Positions 29,382 through 39,034 are shown, counted from the first letter of the stretch. The stretch: 64,000 nucleotides of DNA from Komagataeibacter swingsii (GCF_003207895.1 NZ_NKUB01000001.1:248001-312000); one strand, 5' to 3'. The notes: generated by a model from the sequence alone, not told the origin. Numbers and translations: made by a program.

Positions 29382-30785
29382 ATGGCCCCGCGCACATTGT
29401 TCGACAAGATATGGGACAGCCATGTGGTCGAAACCCTCCCGGACAGTACGGCCATCCTCTATATCGACCGGCACCTCGTGCATGAGGTCACAAGCCCGCA
29501 GGCGTTCGAGGGGCTGCGCCTGAGCGGCCGCCGCCTGCGCCACCCCGATGCCACGATCGCGGTGGTGGACCACAACGTGCCCACATCCGACCGCACCCAG
29601 CCGATCGAGGAAGCCGACAGCCGCAACCAGATCGAGACGCTGGAACGTAACGTGAAGGAATTCGGCGTGCCGTATTTCCCGCTGCTGTCCGCGCGGCAGG
29701 GCATCGTGCACGTGGTGGGGCCGGAGCAGGGGATCTCGCTTCCGGGCATGACCATCGTGTGCGGCGACAGCCATACCTCCACCCACGGTGCGCTGGGCGC
29801 GCTGGCGTTCGGCATCGGTACGTCCGAGGTCGAGCACGTGATGGCCACCCAGACCATCCTGCAGAAGCCGGCGAAGAACATGAAGGTGGTGGTCGAGGGG
29901 CAGGTCGGCCCCGGCGTGACCGCCAAGGACATCATGCTGGCGATCATCGGCCATATCGGGACAGCGGGCGGCACGGGGCATGTGATCGAATTTGCAGGCT
30001 CCGCCATCCGCGAACTCGACATGGCGGGCCGCATGACGATCTGCAACATGTCGATCGAGGCCGGCGCCCGCGCGGGGCTGGTGGCGCCTGACGAGACCAC
30101 GTTCGAATACGTGCGCGGCCGCCCGTTTGCGCCCAAGGGCGAAGCGTTTGACGCAGCCGTGGCCTACTGGAAGACGCTGGCATCCGACGAAGGGGCGCAT
30201 TACGACCGCGTGGTGGAACTGCGCGCGGAAGACATCACGCCCGTGCTGACATGGGGCACCAGCCCCGAAACCGTCATTCCCGTGACCGGCAACGTGGCCG
30301 ACCCGGCCAGTGAGGCCGATCCGTCGCGTCGCGCGCAGATGCAGCGCATGCTGGACTACATGGGGCTGGAAGCCGGGCAGAAGATCGCGGGCACGCCGGT
30401 TGATGTCGTGTTCATAGGCTCGTGCACCAACAGCCGGATCGAGGACCTGCGGGCTGCGGCCAGCATTGCCGCAGGCCGCAGGGTCGCCCACGGCGTGCGG
30501 GCGATGATCGTGCCCGGATCGGGCATCGTGAAGGCGCAGGCGGAAGAGGAAGGGCTGGACAAGGTCTTTGTGGAGGCCGGGTTCGAATGGCGTGAGGCCG
30601 GGTGTTCCATGTGCCTTGGCATGAACCCCGACCGGCTGACGCCGGGGCAGCGCTGCGCGTCCACCTCCAACCGTAATTTCGAGGGCAGGCAGGGTCCCGG
30701 CGGGCGCACGCACCTGCTGTCCCCCGCCATGGCCGCCGCCGCCGCCGTAACCGGAACCCTGACTGATGTGCGGGAGCTGATCTGA
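29382..30785 (+). CDS. leuC: 3-Isopropylmalate dehydratase, large subunit
   Basis: The 467-residue protein is the [4Fe-4S]-containing large subunit of isopropylmalate isomerase in leucine synthesis. The cluster cysteines lie in GSCTNSR (about 346-352) and in [10 protein letters not shown] (about 408-417). The [12 protein letters not shown] block is near 128-139. The length matches LeuC. AGGAAT lies upstream of the ATG. It is followed 2 nt later by leuD. Confidence 0.96.
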   Translation: MAPRTLFDKIWDSHVVETLPDSTAILYIDRHLVHEVTSPQAFEGLRLSGRRLRHPDATIAVVDHNVPTSDRTQPIEEADSRNQIETLERNVKEFGVPYFPLLSARQGIVHVVGPEQGISLPGMTIVCGDSHTSTHGALGALAFGIGTSEVEHVMATQTILQKPAKNMKVVVEGQVGPGVTAKDIMLAIIGHIGTAGGTGHVIEFAGSAIRELDMAGRMTICNMSIEAGARAGLVAPDETTFEYVRGRPFAPKGEAFDAAVAYWKTLASDEGAHYDRVVELRAEDITPVLTWGTSPETVIPVTGNVADPASEADPSRRAQMQRMLDYMGLEAGQKIAGTPVDVVFIGSCTNSRIEDLRAAASIAAGRRVAHGVRAMIVPGSGIVKAQAEEEGLDKVFVEAGFEWREAGCSMCLGMNPDRLTPGQRCASTSNRNFEGRQGPGGRTHLLSPAMAAAAAVTGTLTDVRELI

Positions 30786-30787
30786 CA

Positions 30788-31411
30788 ATGGATAAATTCA
30801 CCGTCCTTACGGCCATCGCCGCCCCCCTGCCGGAAGAAAACATCGATACCGACAAGATCATCCCGGCGCGGTTCCTCAAGACCACCAAGCGCTCCGGCCT
30901 TGGCGTGCATGCATTTGACGGGATGCGCTATCGCCCCGATGGCACGGAAAACCCCGATTTCGTGCTGAACCGGGAACCGTACCGCAAGGCCGAGATCCTG
31001 ATTACGTATGACAACCTTGGCTGCGGGTCGTCGCGGGAACATGCGCCGTGGGCGCTGCTGGATTTCGGTATCCGCTGCGTGATCGCGCCGTCATTCGCCG
31101 ATATTTTCAACAACAACTGCTTCAAGAACGGCATCCTGCCCATCGCGCTGCCGCGTGAGGTCTGCACGGAACTGATGGATGATGCCCGTCAGGGTGCGAA
31201 TTCCCGCCTTACGGTTGATCTGGCGCGGCAGGTCATCATCCGCCCCGATGGCAGGGAAGTGCCGTTTGACGTTGATCCGCTGCGCAGGCAACTGCTGCTG
31301 GAGGGGCTGGATGACATCGGCCAGACGCTGCAGCATGAAAAGGCGATCACGACATTCGAGCAGCGCCGCGCACAGGCGCAGCCGTGGATTCCGCACATCG
31401 TCCTTGACTGA
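30788..31411 (+). CDS. leuD: 3-Isopropylmalate dehydratase, small subunit
   Basis: The 207-residue partner of LeuC has the family motifs [14 protein letters not shown] (about 18-31) and [14 protein letters not shown] (about 77-90), which contact the substrate. leuB begins 47 nt downstream and completes the leuCDB operon; leuA is not in the window. Confidence 0.96.
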   Translation: MDKFTVLTAIAAPLPEENIDTDKIIPARFLKTTKRSGLGVHAFDGMRYRPDGTENPDFVLNREPYRKAEILITYDNLGCGSSREHAPWALLDFGIRCVIAPSFADIFNNNCFKNGILPIALPREVCTELMDDARQGANSRLTVDLARQVIIRPDGREVPFDVDPLRRQLLLEGLDDIGQTLQHEKAITTFEQRRAQAQPWIPHIVLD

Positions 31412-31458
31412 GGGCGCGCGCCGCATCTTAGCAAACCGTTCATAAACAGATTATCCGG

Positions 31459-32589
31459 ATGGGAAACGTCATGTCCGCACCCAAGAAGCTCCTTATCCTG
31501 CCTGGCGATGGCATTGGCCCCGAAATCATGCACGAGGCCCGGCGCATCATGGACTGGATGGCGCAGGCGCGTGGCGTCCGTTTCGATATCAGCGAGGACC
31601 TGGTGGGGGGCGCGTCGCTTGCGGTGCATGGCCAGCCGATCACGCAGCAGGTGATCGATGCGGCACGGGCGGCGGATGCAGTGCTGTTCGGCTCGGTGGG
31701 CGACCCGAAATGGGCGTCGGCCGGGTTTGACCGCCGGCCCGAGATCGCGATCCTGAAGCTGCGCCAGGAACTGGGCCTGTTCGCCAACCTGCGCCCGGCC
31801 AAGGTGTTTGATTCCCTGGTGGACGCCAGCACGCTCAAGCCCGATGTCATCCGTGGCCTGGACATCATGATCGTGCGCGAGACGGTGGGCGGCATCTATT
31901 TCGGCACGCCGCGCGGGATCGAGACGCTGCCGGACGGCACGCGCCGTGGCATCAACACCGAGGTCTACACCACGGCGGAAATCGAGCGCGTGGCCCGTGT
32001 TGCCTTCGATCTGGCGCGCAAGCGTGACAACCGCGTGTGCTCGGTGGAAAAGTGCAACGTGATGGAAAGCGGCCTGCTGTGGAAAGAGGTCGTGACCGAC
32101 CTGCACGCCCGTGAGTACAGCGACGTGGAACTAAGCCACATGCTGGCCGATAACTGTGCGATGCAGATGGTGCGCAACCCGCGCCAGTTTGATGTGATCG
32201 TGACGGGCAACCTGTTTGGTGACCTGCTGTCCGACCTTGCCTCCATGCTGACCGGCAGCCTTGGCATGCTGCCTTCTGCAACGCTGGGGGCAAAGGGCGA
32301 GGACGGCCGCACGCCCGCGCTGTATGAACCGATCCATGGCAGCGCGCCGGACATCGCGGGGCAGGGCAAGGCCAACCCGCTGGCGCAGATCCTCTCGCTC
32401 GCCATGCTGCTGCGGTATTCCTTCGACATGCAGGAAGACGCCGCGATGATCGAACAGGCGGTGTCCAACGTTCTGGACAGGGGCCTGCGCACGCCGGACA
32501 TCATGAGCGCGGGCAAAACGGAAGTGAATACGGCGGGAATGGGTGAGGCCGTGGTGGCCGAACTGGACCGGCTGAACAGGGCGGCCTGA
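31459..32589 (+). CDS. leuB: 3-Isopropylmalate dehydrogenase
   Basis: The 376-residue NAD-dependent enzyme oxidises and decarboxylates 3-isopropylmalate. [11 protein letters not shown] is near the N-terminus, R-rich substrate motifs ([23 protein letters not shown]) are in the middle, and the NAD-binding [18 protein letters not shown] block lies near 292-309. Starts at 31459 and 31471 are both possible. A perfect terminator follows. Confidence 0.96.
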   Translation: MGNVMSAPKKLLILPGDGIGPEIMHEARRIMDWMAQARGVRFDISEDLVGGASLAVHGQPITQQVIDAARAADAVLFGSVGDPKWASAGFDRRPEIAILKLRQELGLFANLRPAKVFDSLVDASTLKPDVIRGLDIMIVRETVGGIYFGTPRGIETLPDGTRRGINTEVYTTAEIERVARVAFDLARKRDNRVCSVEKCNVMESGLLWKEVVTDLHAREYSDVELSHMLADNCAMQMVRNPRQFDVIVTGNLFGDLLSDLASMLTGSLGMLPSATLGAKGEDGRTPALYEPIHGSAPDIAGQGKANPLAQILSLAMLLRYSFDMQEDAAMIEQAVSNVLDRGLRTPDIMSAGKTEVNTAGMGEAVVAELDRLNRAA

Positions 32590-32618
32590 CCCGTTGGGGT
32601 TATGGCTGTGATAGGGAA

Positions 32619-32652
32619 CGGGCCGGCATGGTATTCATGCCGGCCCGTTTTT
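32619..32652 (+). terminator. Rho-independent terminator of leuCDB
   Basis: A perfect 12-bp stem (32619-32630 with 32636-32647), a 5-nt loop and five T residues, 30 nt after the leuB stop codon. Confidence 0.95.
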
Positions 32653-32685
32653 GATTCTGGCGCTGTTTATGTTCCGCAGGACAGA

Positions 32686-32785
32686 CAGAAATTTTTGGTG
32701 AAGCTTTTTGCAAAAGCTTCGAAAGAACGCCGCCTTTTTGAGAAAAAGGCGGCATCCAAAAAATTTTATTGTTTTTTATCAATGA
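32686..32785 (+). repeat. Dispersed hairpin repeat, copy 1
   Basis: This roughly 100-bp AT-rich element contains two perfect hairpins: an 8-bp stem (32701-32708 with 32712-32719, 3-nt loop) and an 11-bp stem (32729-32739 with 32743-32753, 3-nt loop), each with runs of A and T. A related copy in opposite orientation occurs at 52056-52144. Both copies lie between convergent genes, downstream of a conventional terminator. It may act as a bidirectional terminator or be a small non-autonomous REP/MITE-like element. No flanking target duplication is obvious. Confidence 0.75.
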
Positions 32786-32804
32786 TTTGTTTTCAAACAG
32801 CCGC

Positions 32805-33542
32805 TTACAAGCCGGGTTTCAGCACATAGCCCTTGCCCCGCACCGTCTGCAGGAAACGTGGCTCCCGCGGGTCGGGTTCGATCCGGCGGCGCAGGCGGGT
32901 GACCTGCACGTCCACCGCGCGTTCCCCGATTTCCTCCATGTCCAGCGTGGTGGCGATGTCGGTGCGCGACAGGATTTCGTTGGGATGGCGGGCCAGCACG
33001 GACAGCAGGGCCGACTCGCCCCCCGTCAGGTGCACGATTCCCTGCGCGTTGGACAGCAGGCCGCGCACGGGGTCGAATTCCAGCTCCCCCAGCCGCACGA
33101 TCCGCAGGTTGCTGCTGGGGGCGGGGGGGACAAAGCGGCGCAGGTGCGCCTTGAGCCGCAGCAGCAGCTCGCGCGGTTCGAACGGCTTGGCCAGATAGTC
33201 ATCCGCCCCGGCTTCCAGCCCGATGATCCGGTCCTCCGGCTCGCCGCGCGCGGTCAGCAGCAGGATGGGAAAATCCAGCTTTTCGCGGCGCAGCTCGCGC
33301 GTCAGTTCCAGCCCGTTTTCCCCCGGCATGGTAATGTCCAGCACCAGCGCATCGGGCTGCATGAAACCCAGCACCTGACGGGCTTCCTGCGCGGACGATG
33401 CGGCGCTGACGCGGAATCCCTGCTCGCTCAGGTAGCGTTGCAGCAGGCGGCGCAGGCGGGGATCATCATCGACCACGACCACATGTGCATCCACGATCAT
33501 GCTGTCGCGGGGCAGGGAGGAGTCGCAGGCCGTCTGGATCAT
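32805..33542 (-). CDS. OmpR-family response regulator, PetR-like
   Basis: The 245-residue regulator has a receiver domain (acidic pocket D25-D27, phospho-acceptor D69, T97, K119) and a winged-helix DNA-binding domain from about 145 to 243. It overlaps by ATGA with an upstream MarR-type gene. This order matches petP-petR of Rhodobacter capsulatus, where PetR is needed for growth and for regulation linked to the cytochrome bc1 genes; transfer of that role is an inference. GGAG lies 8 nt before the start. A histidine kinase gene lies about 2.2 kb away on the other strand and may be its partner. Confidence 0.82.
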   Translation of the reverse strand: MIQTACDSSLPRDSMIVDAHVVVVDDDPRLRRLLQRYLSEQGFRVSAASSAQEARQVLGFMQPDALVLDITMPGENGLELTRELRREKLDFPILLLTARGEPEDRIIGLEAGADDYLAKPFEPRELLLRLKAHLRRFVPPAPSSNLRIVRLGELEFDPVRGLLSNAQGIVHLTGGESALLSVLARHPNEILSRTDIATTLDMEEIGERAVDVQVTRLRRRIEPDPREPRFLQTVRGKGYVLKPGL

Positions 33543-34084
33543 GGGGAACTCCGGTCTGGAGGGTGAAGGGCACCGGTGGATACGCCGGGCGCATCCGATT
33601 CGTCTATCAGCCCGTGCATGACGCGGCGGAAGCCATCAACCGCCTTGCCGCCCGCGTTGCGGTACACACGCAGCAGGACCTCACGTTGCAGGGAAAACAG
33701 ATGGTTTTCAATCTCGCTTCCGCGCGCGGTCAGGTGCAGTTCCCGCCGCCGCCTGTCTCCTGCCGCCGTTTCCTGCCGTACAAGGTCCATGGACAGCAGT
33801 TCGCCCAGCGCGCGGCTCATGCTCTGCTTGGTAATGCCCAGCGTATCCAGCAGGGCGCCCACGGCCATGCCGGGCTGCAGGGCCACCGCCTGCATGATGC
33901 GGTAATGCGCATGCCCCAGGCCATAGGCATGCAGGGCGTCGTCTATGATGGCCGTAAACGACCGGCAGGCGAGCATGAGCAGGTCCTGCGCCTGCCGCAT
34001 GTCCTCATCGCGCAGGAAAAGCAGTTCCACCCCCGCGCCAGCGGGCGCATGGCGGGTCGATGGCGGGCGGGCGGGGGCTGTCAC
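33539..34084 (-). CDS. MarR-family regulator, PetP-like
   Basis: The 181-residue protein has a MarR-type winged helix-turn-helix, with helices and the recognition segment around residues 75-105 (LLDTLGITKQSMSRALGELLS) and the wing RRRRELHLTARG. It is translationally coupled with the response regulator gene. In Rhodobacter the equivalent PetP and PetR act together. The ligand and targets are unknown here. Confidence 0.82.
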   Translation of the reverse strand: MTAPARPPSTRHAPAGAGVELLFLRDEDMRQAQDLLMLACRSFTAIIDDALHAYGLGHAHYRIMQAVALQPGMAVGALLDTLGITKQSMSRALGELLSMDLVRQETAAGDRRRRELHLTARGSEIENHLFSLQREVLLRVYRNAGGKAVDGFRRVMHGLIDESDAPGVSTGALHPPDRSSP

Positions 34085-34098
34085 GTCCGCGAAACCGT

Positions 34099-34722
34099 TC
34101 AGGCGATACGGCCGGTCAGGCGGTTGCGCAGGCGGGTGAGGCGGCCGACCTCGGACAGGCGGCGATCAAGGAATTCCTCCACCGAGGCAGGGTTGCCCCC
34201 CCGCGTCAGCCAGAACAGCAGGGTGGAGACATAAACGCCGCTCAGCGTGATGCGCTTGGTCACATAGGTGAAGCCGGTGGCGGTATCCCCCGCCGCCTGC
34301 CATATCGCGTTCACGCTGCGCCCCAGCGTGCGGGCAAGGGCGCGGGCATGGGTCGGCACCATCAGCACGGCCAGCGCCTGGCGTATGGCGGCGCGGTGCG
34401 GGGCGGCGTGGTCCAGCCGGAACAGCATGGCCGCGCGGACGCGGCGGCTGATCTTGCGGCTACGGAAGCTGTTGGTGGCGGCCAGCATGTCGCGGTCCAT
34501 GAGGTCGAAGCACGATTCGGCCACCTGCGCCATGCCATCGGGAAACAGCAGGTCCGCATCCTCCCCCACGCATTGCCGCAGCAGGGCGACCGTCCATGGC
34601 TGGCTGCCCGCGCGCGGGTCGGCCAGGAAGCGGCGCAGCAGCGCATCACCTTGCGGTGAGTTCTGGAGCGCGGGCGGTTCCAGCGCGGATGTCGCGGCGG
34701 CTACCAGGGCGGAAGGGGTCAT
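34099..34722 (-). CDS. COQ9 family ubiquinone biosynthesis protein
   Basis: The 207-residue protein has the COQ9 C-terminal signature with AGDTATGFTYVTKR and LSGVYVSTLLFWL (about 152-178), followed by the FLDRRLSEVGR helix. COQ9 proteins bind lipids and present ubiquinone precursors to hydroxylases such as COQ7. Genes for COQ9 commonly sit next to rpsU in alphaproteobacteria, as here. The start overlaps the def stop codon by ATGA, and petP follows after 14 nt. Confidence 0.85.
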   Translation of the reverse strand: MTPSALVAAATSALEPPALQNSPQGDALLRRFLADPRAGSQPWTVALLRQCVGEDADLLFPDGMAQVAESCFDLMDRDMLAATNSFRSRKISRRVRAAMLFRLDHAAPHRAAIRQALAVLMVPTHARALARTLGRSVNAIWQAAGDTATGFTYVTKRITLSGVYVSTLLFWLTRGGNPASVEEFLDRRLSEVGRLTRLRNRLTGRIA

Positions 34723-35249
34723 GGGCGCTCTCCGTAACGTGCCATTTCGGTATCAAATCCCATCCGGCCAAGGTCGGTCATGCGCATGGGATAGAGGATT
34801 CCGTTCAGGTGGTCGTATTCATGCTGGAATACATTGGCCAAAAAGCCGGTTGCAATGCCGTGTGTTTCCTGCCCCTGCGCATTCACGCCGCGCCAGGCGA
34901 TGCGGCGGTAACGCGGCACCCAGCCCCGCAGGCCGGGAATGGACAGGCAGCCCTCCATCCGGTCCACCATGTCATCATCAACCGGCTCCAGCACCGGGTT
35001 TATCAGGGCGGCGGGCAGGCGGGGGGGATCGTCCTCGCCCGTGCTGCGGGTTTCGGGCACGCGGTAGACGAACAGCCGCAGGCTCTGGTGCACCTGGGGC
35101 GCGGCCAGTCCCACGCCGCCCGCGTCCAGCATGGTCTCGATCATGTCGGCCACCAGCGTGCGGATGGCAGGGGCCTGCGGGTCGGCCACCGGCAATGCGG
35201 GCTGCAGCAGCACCGGATGGCCCATGCGGGCGATCTTGAGCAGCGTCAT
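34719..35249 (-). CDS. def: Peptide deformylase
   Basis: The 176-residue enzyme removes the N-formyl group from nascent proteins. All three motifs are intact: GVGLAAPQ (45-52), EGCLS (99-103) and QHEYDH (142-147), with metal ligands C101, H143 and H147. An AGGAAGGG sequence lies 5 nt before an in-frame GTG at 35255 and 11 nt before the ATG at 35249, so either start is possible. The longer frame to 35306 adds residues without homology. First gene of the def-coq9-petP-petR unit, divergent from rpsU. Confidence 0.9.
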   Translation of the reverse strand: MTLLKIARMGHPVLLQPALPVADPQAPAIRTLVADMIETMLDAGGVGLAAPQVHQSLRLFVYRVPETRSTGEDDPPRLPAALINPVLEPVDDDMVDRMEGCLSIPGLRGWVPRYRRIAWRGVNAQGQETHGIATGFLANVFQHEYDHLNGILYPMRMTDLGRMGFDTEMARYGERP

Positions 35250-35348
35250 GGACACAAACACCCTTCCTGTTTCGGGGAACATGTATATGACAGCGTTGGC
35301 GCGCAATGCGGAGCACGAAAATCATTTGGCGCCGGATGCGGGAATGAT

Positions 35349-35378
35349 TTGTGTTGCCGTGTGTGAGTGTGATATAGG
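35349..35378 (+). promoter_or_regulatory. Possible rpsU promoter
   Basis: TTGTGT (35349-35354) and TATAGG (35373-35378) are separated by 18 nt in the region between the divergent def and rpsU genes. The -35 match is poor, so the call is tentative. Confidence 0.3.
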
Positions 35379-35488
35379 TGCGGCCCGTTTGGGAATCGCA
35401 CGAAGGGAATGGCCTCGGGCGGACGTTCCCCAAGTTTCAGTTTCATGGATCATCCATACCGGATGGCAGATCAGGAGTTGACGACCCA

Positions 35489-35692
35489 GTGCAGGTTCTC
35501 GTTCGTGACAACAATGTTGATCAGGCCCTCAAGGCCCTCAAGAAGAAAATGCAGCGCGAAGGCATCTTCCGTGAAATGAAGCTGCGCCGTCATTATGAAA
35601 AGCCGTCCGAGCGCAAGGCGCGCGAGGCTGCCGAAGCCGTGCGCCGCGCCCGCAAGATGGAGCGCAAGCGCCTGGAGCGTGAAGGCTTCTAA
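35489..35692 (+). CDS. rpsU: 30S ribosomal protein S21
   Basis: The 67-residue basic protein matches S21 over its full length ([21 protein letters not shown], then the [14 protein letters not shown] core). The start is a GTG at 35489 with AGGAG about 11 nt upstream; the frame is open from 35378 without homology. It is a single-gene unit bounded by a strong terminator. Confidence 0.95.
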   Translation: MQVLVRDNNVDQALKALKKKMQREGIFREMKLRRHYEKPSERKAREAAEAVRRARKMERKRLEREGF

Positions 35693-35722
35693 GCCGACCG
35701 TTATCGGGATATGGGTCTGACC

Positions 35723-35763
35723 CACAAAAAAGCCGGCCCCAGCAGGGAGCCGGCTTTTTTGTG
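35723..35763. terminator. Bidirectional terminator after rpsU
   Basis: A perfect 15-bp inverted repeat (35723-35737 with 35749-35763) has six A residues on one arm and six T residues on the other. It can therefore terminate on both strands. It lies about 30 nt after the rpsU stop and just before the sensor kinase gene. Confidence 0.93.
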
Positions 35764-35783
35764 TCCGCAGTCAAGGTAAAGCC

Positions 35784-37178
35784 ATGGACATGGAGTCGCA
35801 TCCCGGCACCGAATACGCGCCCCCGCTACAGGGGTGGCGCAGGGTGCGTGAACGCCTGGTCCGGCGGGTCCTGCCACGGTCGCTGCTGGGGCGCATGCTG
35901 CTGATCGGGTTCATTCCGCTGCTGGCCACGCAGGCCATCTCGCTGGAACTGTTTTACGGCAATTACCTGCAGATCGTCTCACGCCGCCTGTCGGGCGACA
36001 TGGCCACCACCATCGCCATGACGCTGGACCTGCTGGAACGCTATCCGTCCCCCGCCGACAGGCAGTGGATACTGGATGACGCCGGGCGGCGCGCGGGCCT
36101 GGTCATGACATTGCACGAAGGGGAAAGGCTGGACCGGCGCGGCTCCAACCATGTGCTTGGCCCCATTGATGACGACCTGGTGCGCGACCTGCGGGCGAAT
36201 GTGCGCCTGCCCAGTTTCGTGGACTGGAAGCAGGCGCATCATCGCGTGGTGATCCGCGTGCAGACGCCCATCGGGGTGCTGCAGGTCGTAGCCCTGCGCA
36301 AACGGCTGGACGTGGCGCCGGTATGGCTGTTCGTGGCATGGGCGTCGGGCAGCGCGCTGGTGCTGTTCCTGATCGCGGCGCTGTTCATGCGCAACCAGGT
36401 CCGCGCCATACGCAGGCTGGCGCGCGCGGCGCAACTGTTCGGGCTGGGGCGCGACACCGTGCCCATCGTGCCCGAGGGCGCGCAGGAAATCCGCAAGGCG
36501 GCCATCGCCTTCAACCGCATGCGTGACCGCATCAACCGCTTCGTGGAACAGCGCACGACCGTCCTGGCCGGCGTATCGCATGACCTGCGCACGCCATTGA
36601 CCCGGCTGCGCCTGTCGCTGGCCATGCTGCCGCGTACGGGCCGGGTCGACGCGGCCGGACTGCAGCCCGATATTGCCGACATGATCGGCGATATCGTGGA
36701 AATGGAGCATATGATCGAAGGCTACCTGTCCTTTGCGCGGGGCGAGGGGGCGGAAAAACCCGTTGTCATCCGCGTCGAGGACCTGTTCGAGGAATGCGTG
36801 GTCGCCCTGCGCCGCATGGGCGCGCAGGCCAGCATCGGTTCCATTGCGCCCGCGGGGCTGAGCGTGACGGGGCGGGGCAACGCCCTGCGCCGTGTCCTGA
36901 ACAATGTGGTGGAAAACGCCCGCAGGCACGCCACCCGCATCGAACTGTCAGCCGAACGCGGACGCAGGGAGGTCATCCTGTATGTCGATGATGACGGGTG
37001 CGGCGTGGATGAGGCGCGGCGCGAAAGCGTGTTCCGCCCGTTCGAAAGCGGCAAGGAAGGCGGGACCGGGCTGGGCCTTGCGATCGCGCGCGACATCATT
37101 CACGCCCATGGCGGCCATATCAGGCTGGAAACGGGGCCGCTGGGCGGTGCGCGGGTCAGGATCGTGCTGCCGACCTGA
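35784..37178 (+). CDS. EnvZ-like sensor histidine kinase
   Basis: The 464-residue membrane kinase has TM1 at about 35-58, a periplasmic sensor region to about 178, TM2 at 179-202, a HAMP linker, a HisKA domain with the phospho-acceptor H266 in VSHDLRTPLTR, and a HATPase domain (N-box NNVVENARRHA, then DDDGCGVD and GGTGLGLAIARDI). It resembles EnvZ-type kinases. No response regulator gene is adjacent on the same strand; the PetR-like regulator at 32805-33542 is the nearest and likely partner. Confidence 0.85.
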   Translation: MDMESHPGTEYAPPLQGWRRVRERLVRRVLPRSLLGRMLLIGFIPLLATQAISLELFYGNYLQIVSRRLSGDMATTIAMTLDLLERYPSPADRQWILDDAGRRAGLVMTLHEGERLDRRGSNHVLGPIDDDLVRDLRANVRLPSFVDWKQAHHRVVIRVQTPIGVLQVVALRKRLDVAPVWLFVAWASGSALVLFLIAALFMRNQVRAIRRLARAAQLFGLGRDTVPIVPEGAQEIRKAAIAFNRMRDRINRFVEQRTTVLAGVSHDLRTPLTRLRLSLAMLPRTGRVDAAGLQPDIADMIGDIVEMEHMIEGYLSFARGEGAEKPVVIRVEDLFEECVVALRRMGAQASIGSIAPAGLSVTGRGNALRRVLNNVVENARRHATRIELSAERGRREVILYVDDDGCGVDEARRESVFRPFESGKEGGTGLGLAIARDIIHAHGGHIRLETGPLGGARVRIVLPT

Positions 37179-37199
37179 ACGGTCCGGCAGGGCAGGACA

Positions 37200-37790
37200 T
37201 CAAGGCAGGGAGTTGCCCGCCCCGCCATGGCCGGGGCCGCCGTTCATGCTGTTCATCGGGCCGGTGCTGCCGCCGTAGGTGCTGCTCATCTGGCTAAGCG
37301 GGTTGTAGCGGCCCACATTGCCCAGGATCTGCTGCATGATGTTGATTTTGGTGCCCGGCGTGGGCGTCTTGCCGGGCGCCATGGCGACGTAGCGCGCGTC
37401 ATCCTTGTGCAGGGTGCGCATGTTGCGCAGGACGCCGCCCTGGTCAAATGTCAGCACCACCATGTCCTGCTTGCGCACGCGGGGGAAGCTTATGGGGATG
37501 ATGACCTGCTTCATGGACATGTACAGCCACGTATTGTCATCGAACGTGGCGCGCCCCGTGGGGGAACCCAGCGCATCCATCACGTCCGAGCGCGTGGTCT
37601 CGCCGACCTTCAGTTTCTTGTAATCGTCCGCCTCGACCAGGGAACCGCGCTGGATGGTGCTGGGCTTGAACACCGAACATCCCGACAGCGCGATCCCTGC
37701 CCCGATGACAGCGCACGAAAACAGGCGTAATGAACGCGAACGGGGCGGGGTGTCCTGTGGTGACCTCATGGTCCGGAAAATATCCTGCAA
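37200..37790 (-). CDS. bamE: Outer membrane assembly lipoprotein BamE
   Basis: The 196-residue protein has a lipoprotein signal with lipobox ALSGC (34-38, lipidated C38) and the SmpA/OmlA domain, including the KVGETTRSDVMDALGSP motif (about 61-77) and a following beta region. BamE supports BamA/BamD in folding outer membrane proteins. A Gly/Ser/Asn-rich C-terminal tail of about 35 residues is beyond the domain. ATG 37769 is an alternative start. Divergent from yceD, an order conserved in alphaproteobacteria. Confidence 0.88.
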   Translation of the reverse strand: MQDIFRTMRSPQDTPPRSRSLRLFSCAVIGAGIALSGCSVFKPSTIQRGSLVEADDYKKLKVGETTRSDVMDALGSPTGRATFDDNTWLYMSMKQVIIPISFPRVRKQDMVVLTFDQGGVLRNMRTLHKDDARYVAMAPGKTPTPGTKINIMQQILGNVGRYNPLSQMSSTYGGSTGPMNSMNGGPGHGGAGNSLP

Positions 37791-37958
37791 TAAGGCATGG
37801 CGCGAAAATGCGGTTCGTCTTTCCGGTGCCCGATTGGGAAAATGAAGTCAATCACAGATCGCCCCGGCGGTGGAAAAACACGACAGCCGGGACCATGTTT
37901 CCACCATGTGGGCGCCACGGCGCAGGCCCCGTGAACAGACGCGCAGGAGTAATACGAC

Positions 37959-38489
37959 ATGGATGCAGAATTTTCCCGCCCGCTTGCCGTGGGCCGCATC
38001 CCGGCCCGTGGCATGGAAACGGTGGTCGAGGCATCGGACGCGGAATGCCGCAGGCTGGCGCGCCGGTTCGGGATACCCGGCCTGCGTGACCTGTCCTGCC
38101 GCTACCGGCTGGCGCCGGGACAGGATGGGGAGGTGCTGGCCGAAGGCTGGCTGACCGCGCATGTGACACAGGAATGTGTCGTAAGCCTTGAGGCGTTCGA
38201 GGACGTGCTGGCGGAATCGTTCACCGTGCGCTGCATCCCCGCGGAACGGTTCCGCGAGGATGACGAGATCGATCCCTTTTCCATCGATGAAATCCCTTAT
38301 GACCGTGACAGCATCGACCTGGGCGAACTGGCGGCGGAGGAACTTTCGCTGGCGCTGGACCCGTATCCGCACAAGCCCGGATGCGCGATTCCGGCCGAAT
38401 TCGCGGGCAATGAGGAGGCCGAACCGGAAGAAACCGTGCGCAGGCAGCCTTTTTCCGCCCTGGCCGAGTTGAAAAAAAAGCAGAACTGA
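37959..38489 (+). CDS. YceD/DUF177 family protein
   Basis: The 176-residue acidic protein matches the DUF177 family, which usually lies directly upstream of rpmF and is linked to 23S rRNA accumulation in bacteria and plants. The conserved QECVVSLEAF segment (about 70-79) and the DPFSIDEIPYDRDSIDLGELAAEELSL region (about 107-133, abridged in meaning by the Asp-rich core) are present. Here it precedes rpmF with 173 nt between them. Confidence 0.85.
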   Translation: MDAEFSRPLAVGRIPARGMETVVEASDAECRRLARRFGIPGLRDLSCRYRLAPGQDGEVLAEGWLTAHVTQECVVSLEAFEDVLAESFTVRCIPAERFREDDEIDPFSIDEIPYDRDSIDLGELAAEELSLALDPYPHKPGCAIPAEFAGNEEAEPEETVRRQPFSALAELKKKQN

Positions 38490-38546
38490 CGCAAAGGAAG
38501 GGGCAGGTAACGGGGGGCGCGGGTTACGCGCCTTGCGCATCATCTC

Positions 38547-38574
38547 TTGCGCAAGTGCAAATGATCTGTTAGAG
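38547..38574 (+). promoter_or_regulatory. Possible promoter for rpmF-plsX-fabH
   Basis: TTGCGC (38547-38552) and TTAGAG (38569-38574) are spaced by 16 nt in the intergenic region about 90 nt before rpmF. Both boxes deviate from consensus, so this is a moderate candidate. Confidence 0.35.
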
Positions 38575-38662
38575 CGCCCCCCTCAATTATTGATAACTGA
38601 CCGGTGTATCGCCACGATGGTGTGCCTGCCGGTTGTGATCCAGATCGGAGGGGCCCAGGCCC

Positions 38663-38866
38663 ATGGCTGTACCCAAGAGAAAAACCTCGCCGTCCCGTCG
38701 TGGCATGCGTCGCAGCCACGCTGCGCTGAGCGTGCCCGCACACGCGGAATGCTCCAACTGTGGCGAACTCAAGCGCCCGCATCACGTCTGCAGCCATTGC
38801 GGGCATTATGATGGCCGCGAGGTCGCTTCCGCCGGCAAGGCGCTGAAGACGGCGGTCCGCGCCTGA
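38663..38866 (+). CDS. rpmF: 50S ribosomal protein L32
   Basis: The 67-residue protein has the L32 N-terminus ([18 protein letters not shown]) and a zinc-ribbon with two CxxC pairs (CSNC and CSHC), so this is the zinc-binding form. It belongs to the yceD-rpmF-plsX-fabH cluster that couples ribosome and lipid genes. Confidence 0.96.
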   Translation: MAVPKRKTSPSRRGMRRSHAALSVPAHAECSNCGELKRPHHVCSHCGHYDGREVASAGKALKTAVRA

Positions 38867-39034
38867 TAACAGGGCGCTGCTGGCGTCATTAACCCGGTCA
38901 GGGGCGCGGCGCGCGTGGGCCGCGCCTTCGGGCGTGCCTGTGGCCGTCCTGTCCGGGTCGCGCGGGGATAGGGATGTGCCAAAGTTGTACTCCCTGATCT
39001 TGCGCGTTCCTTTCTTACCCGGCACAAGACGAGC

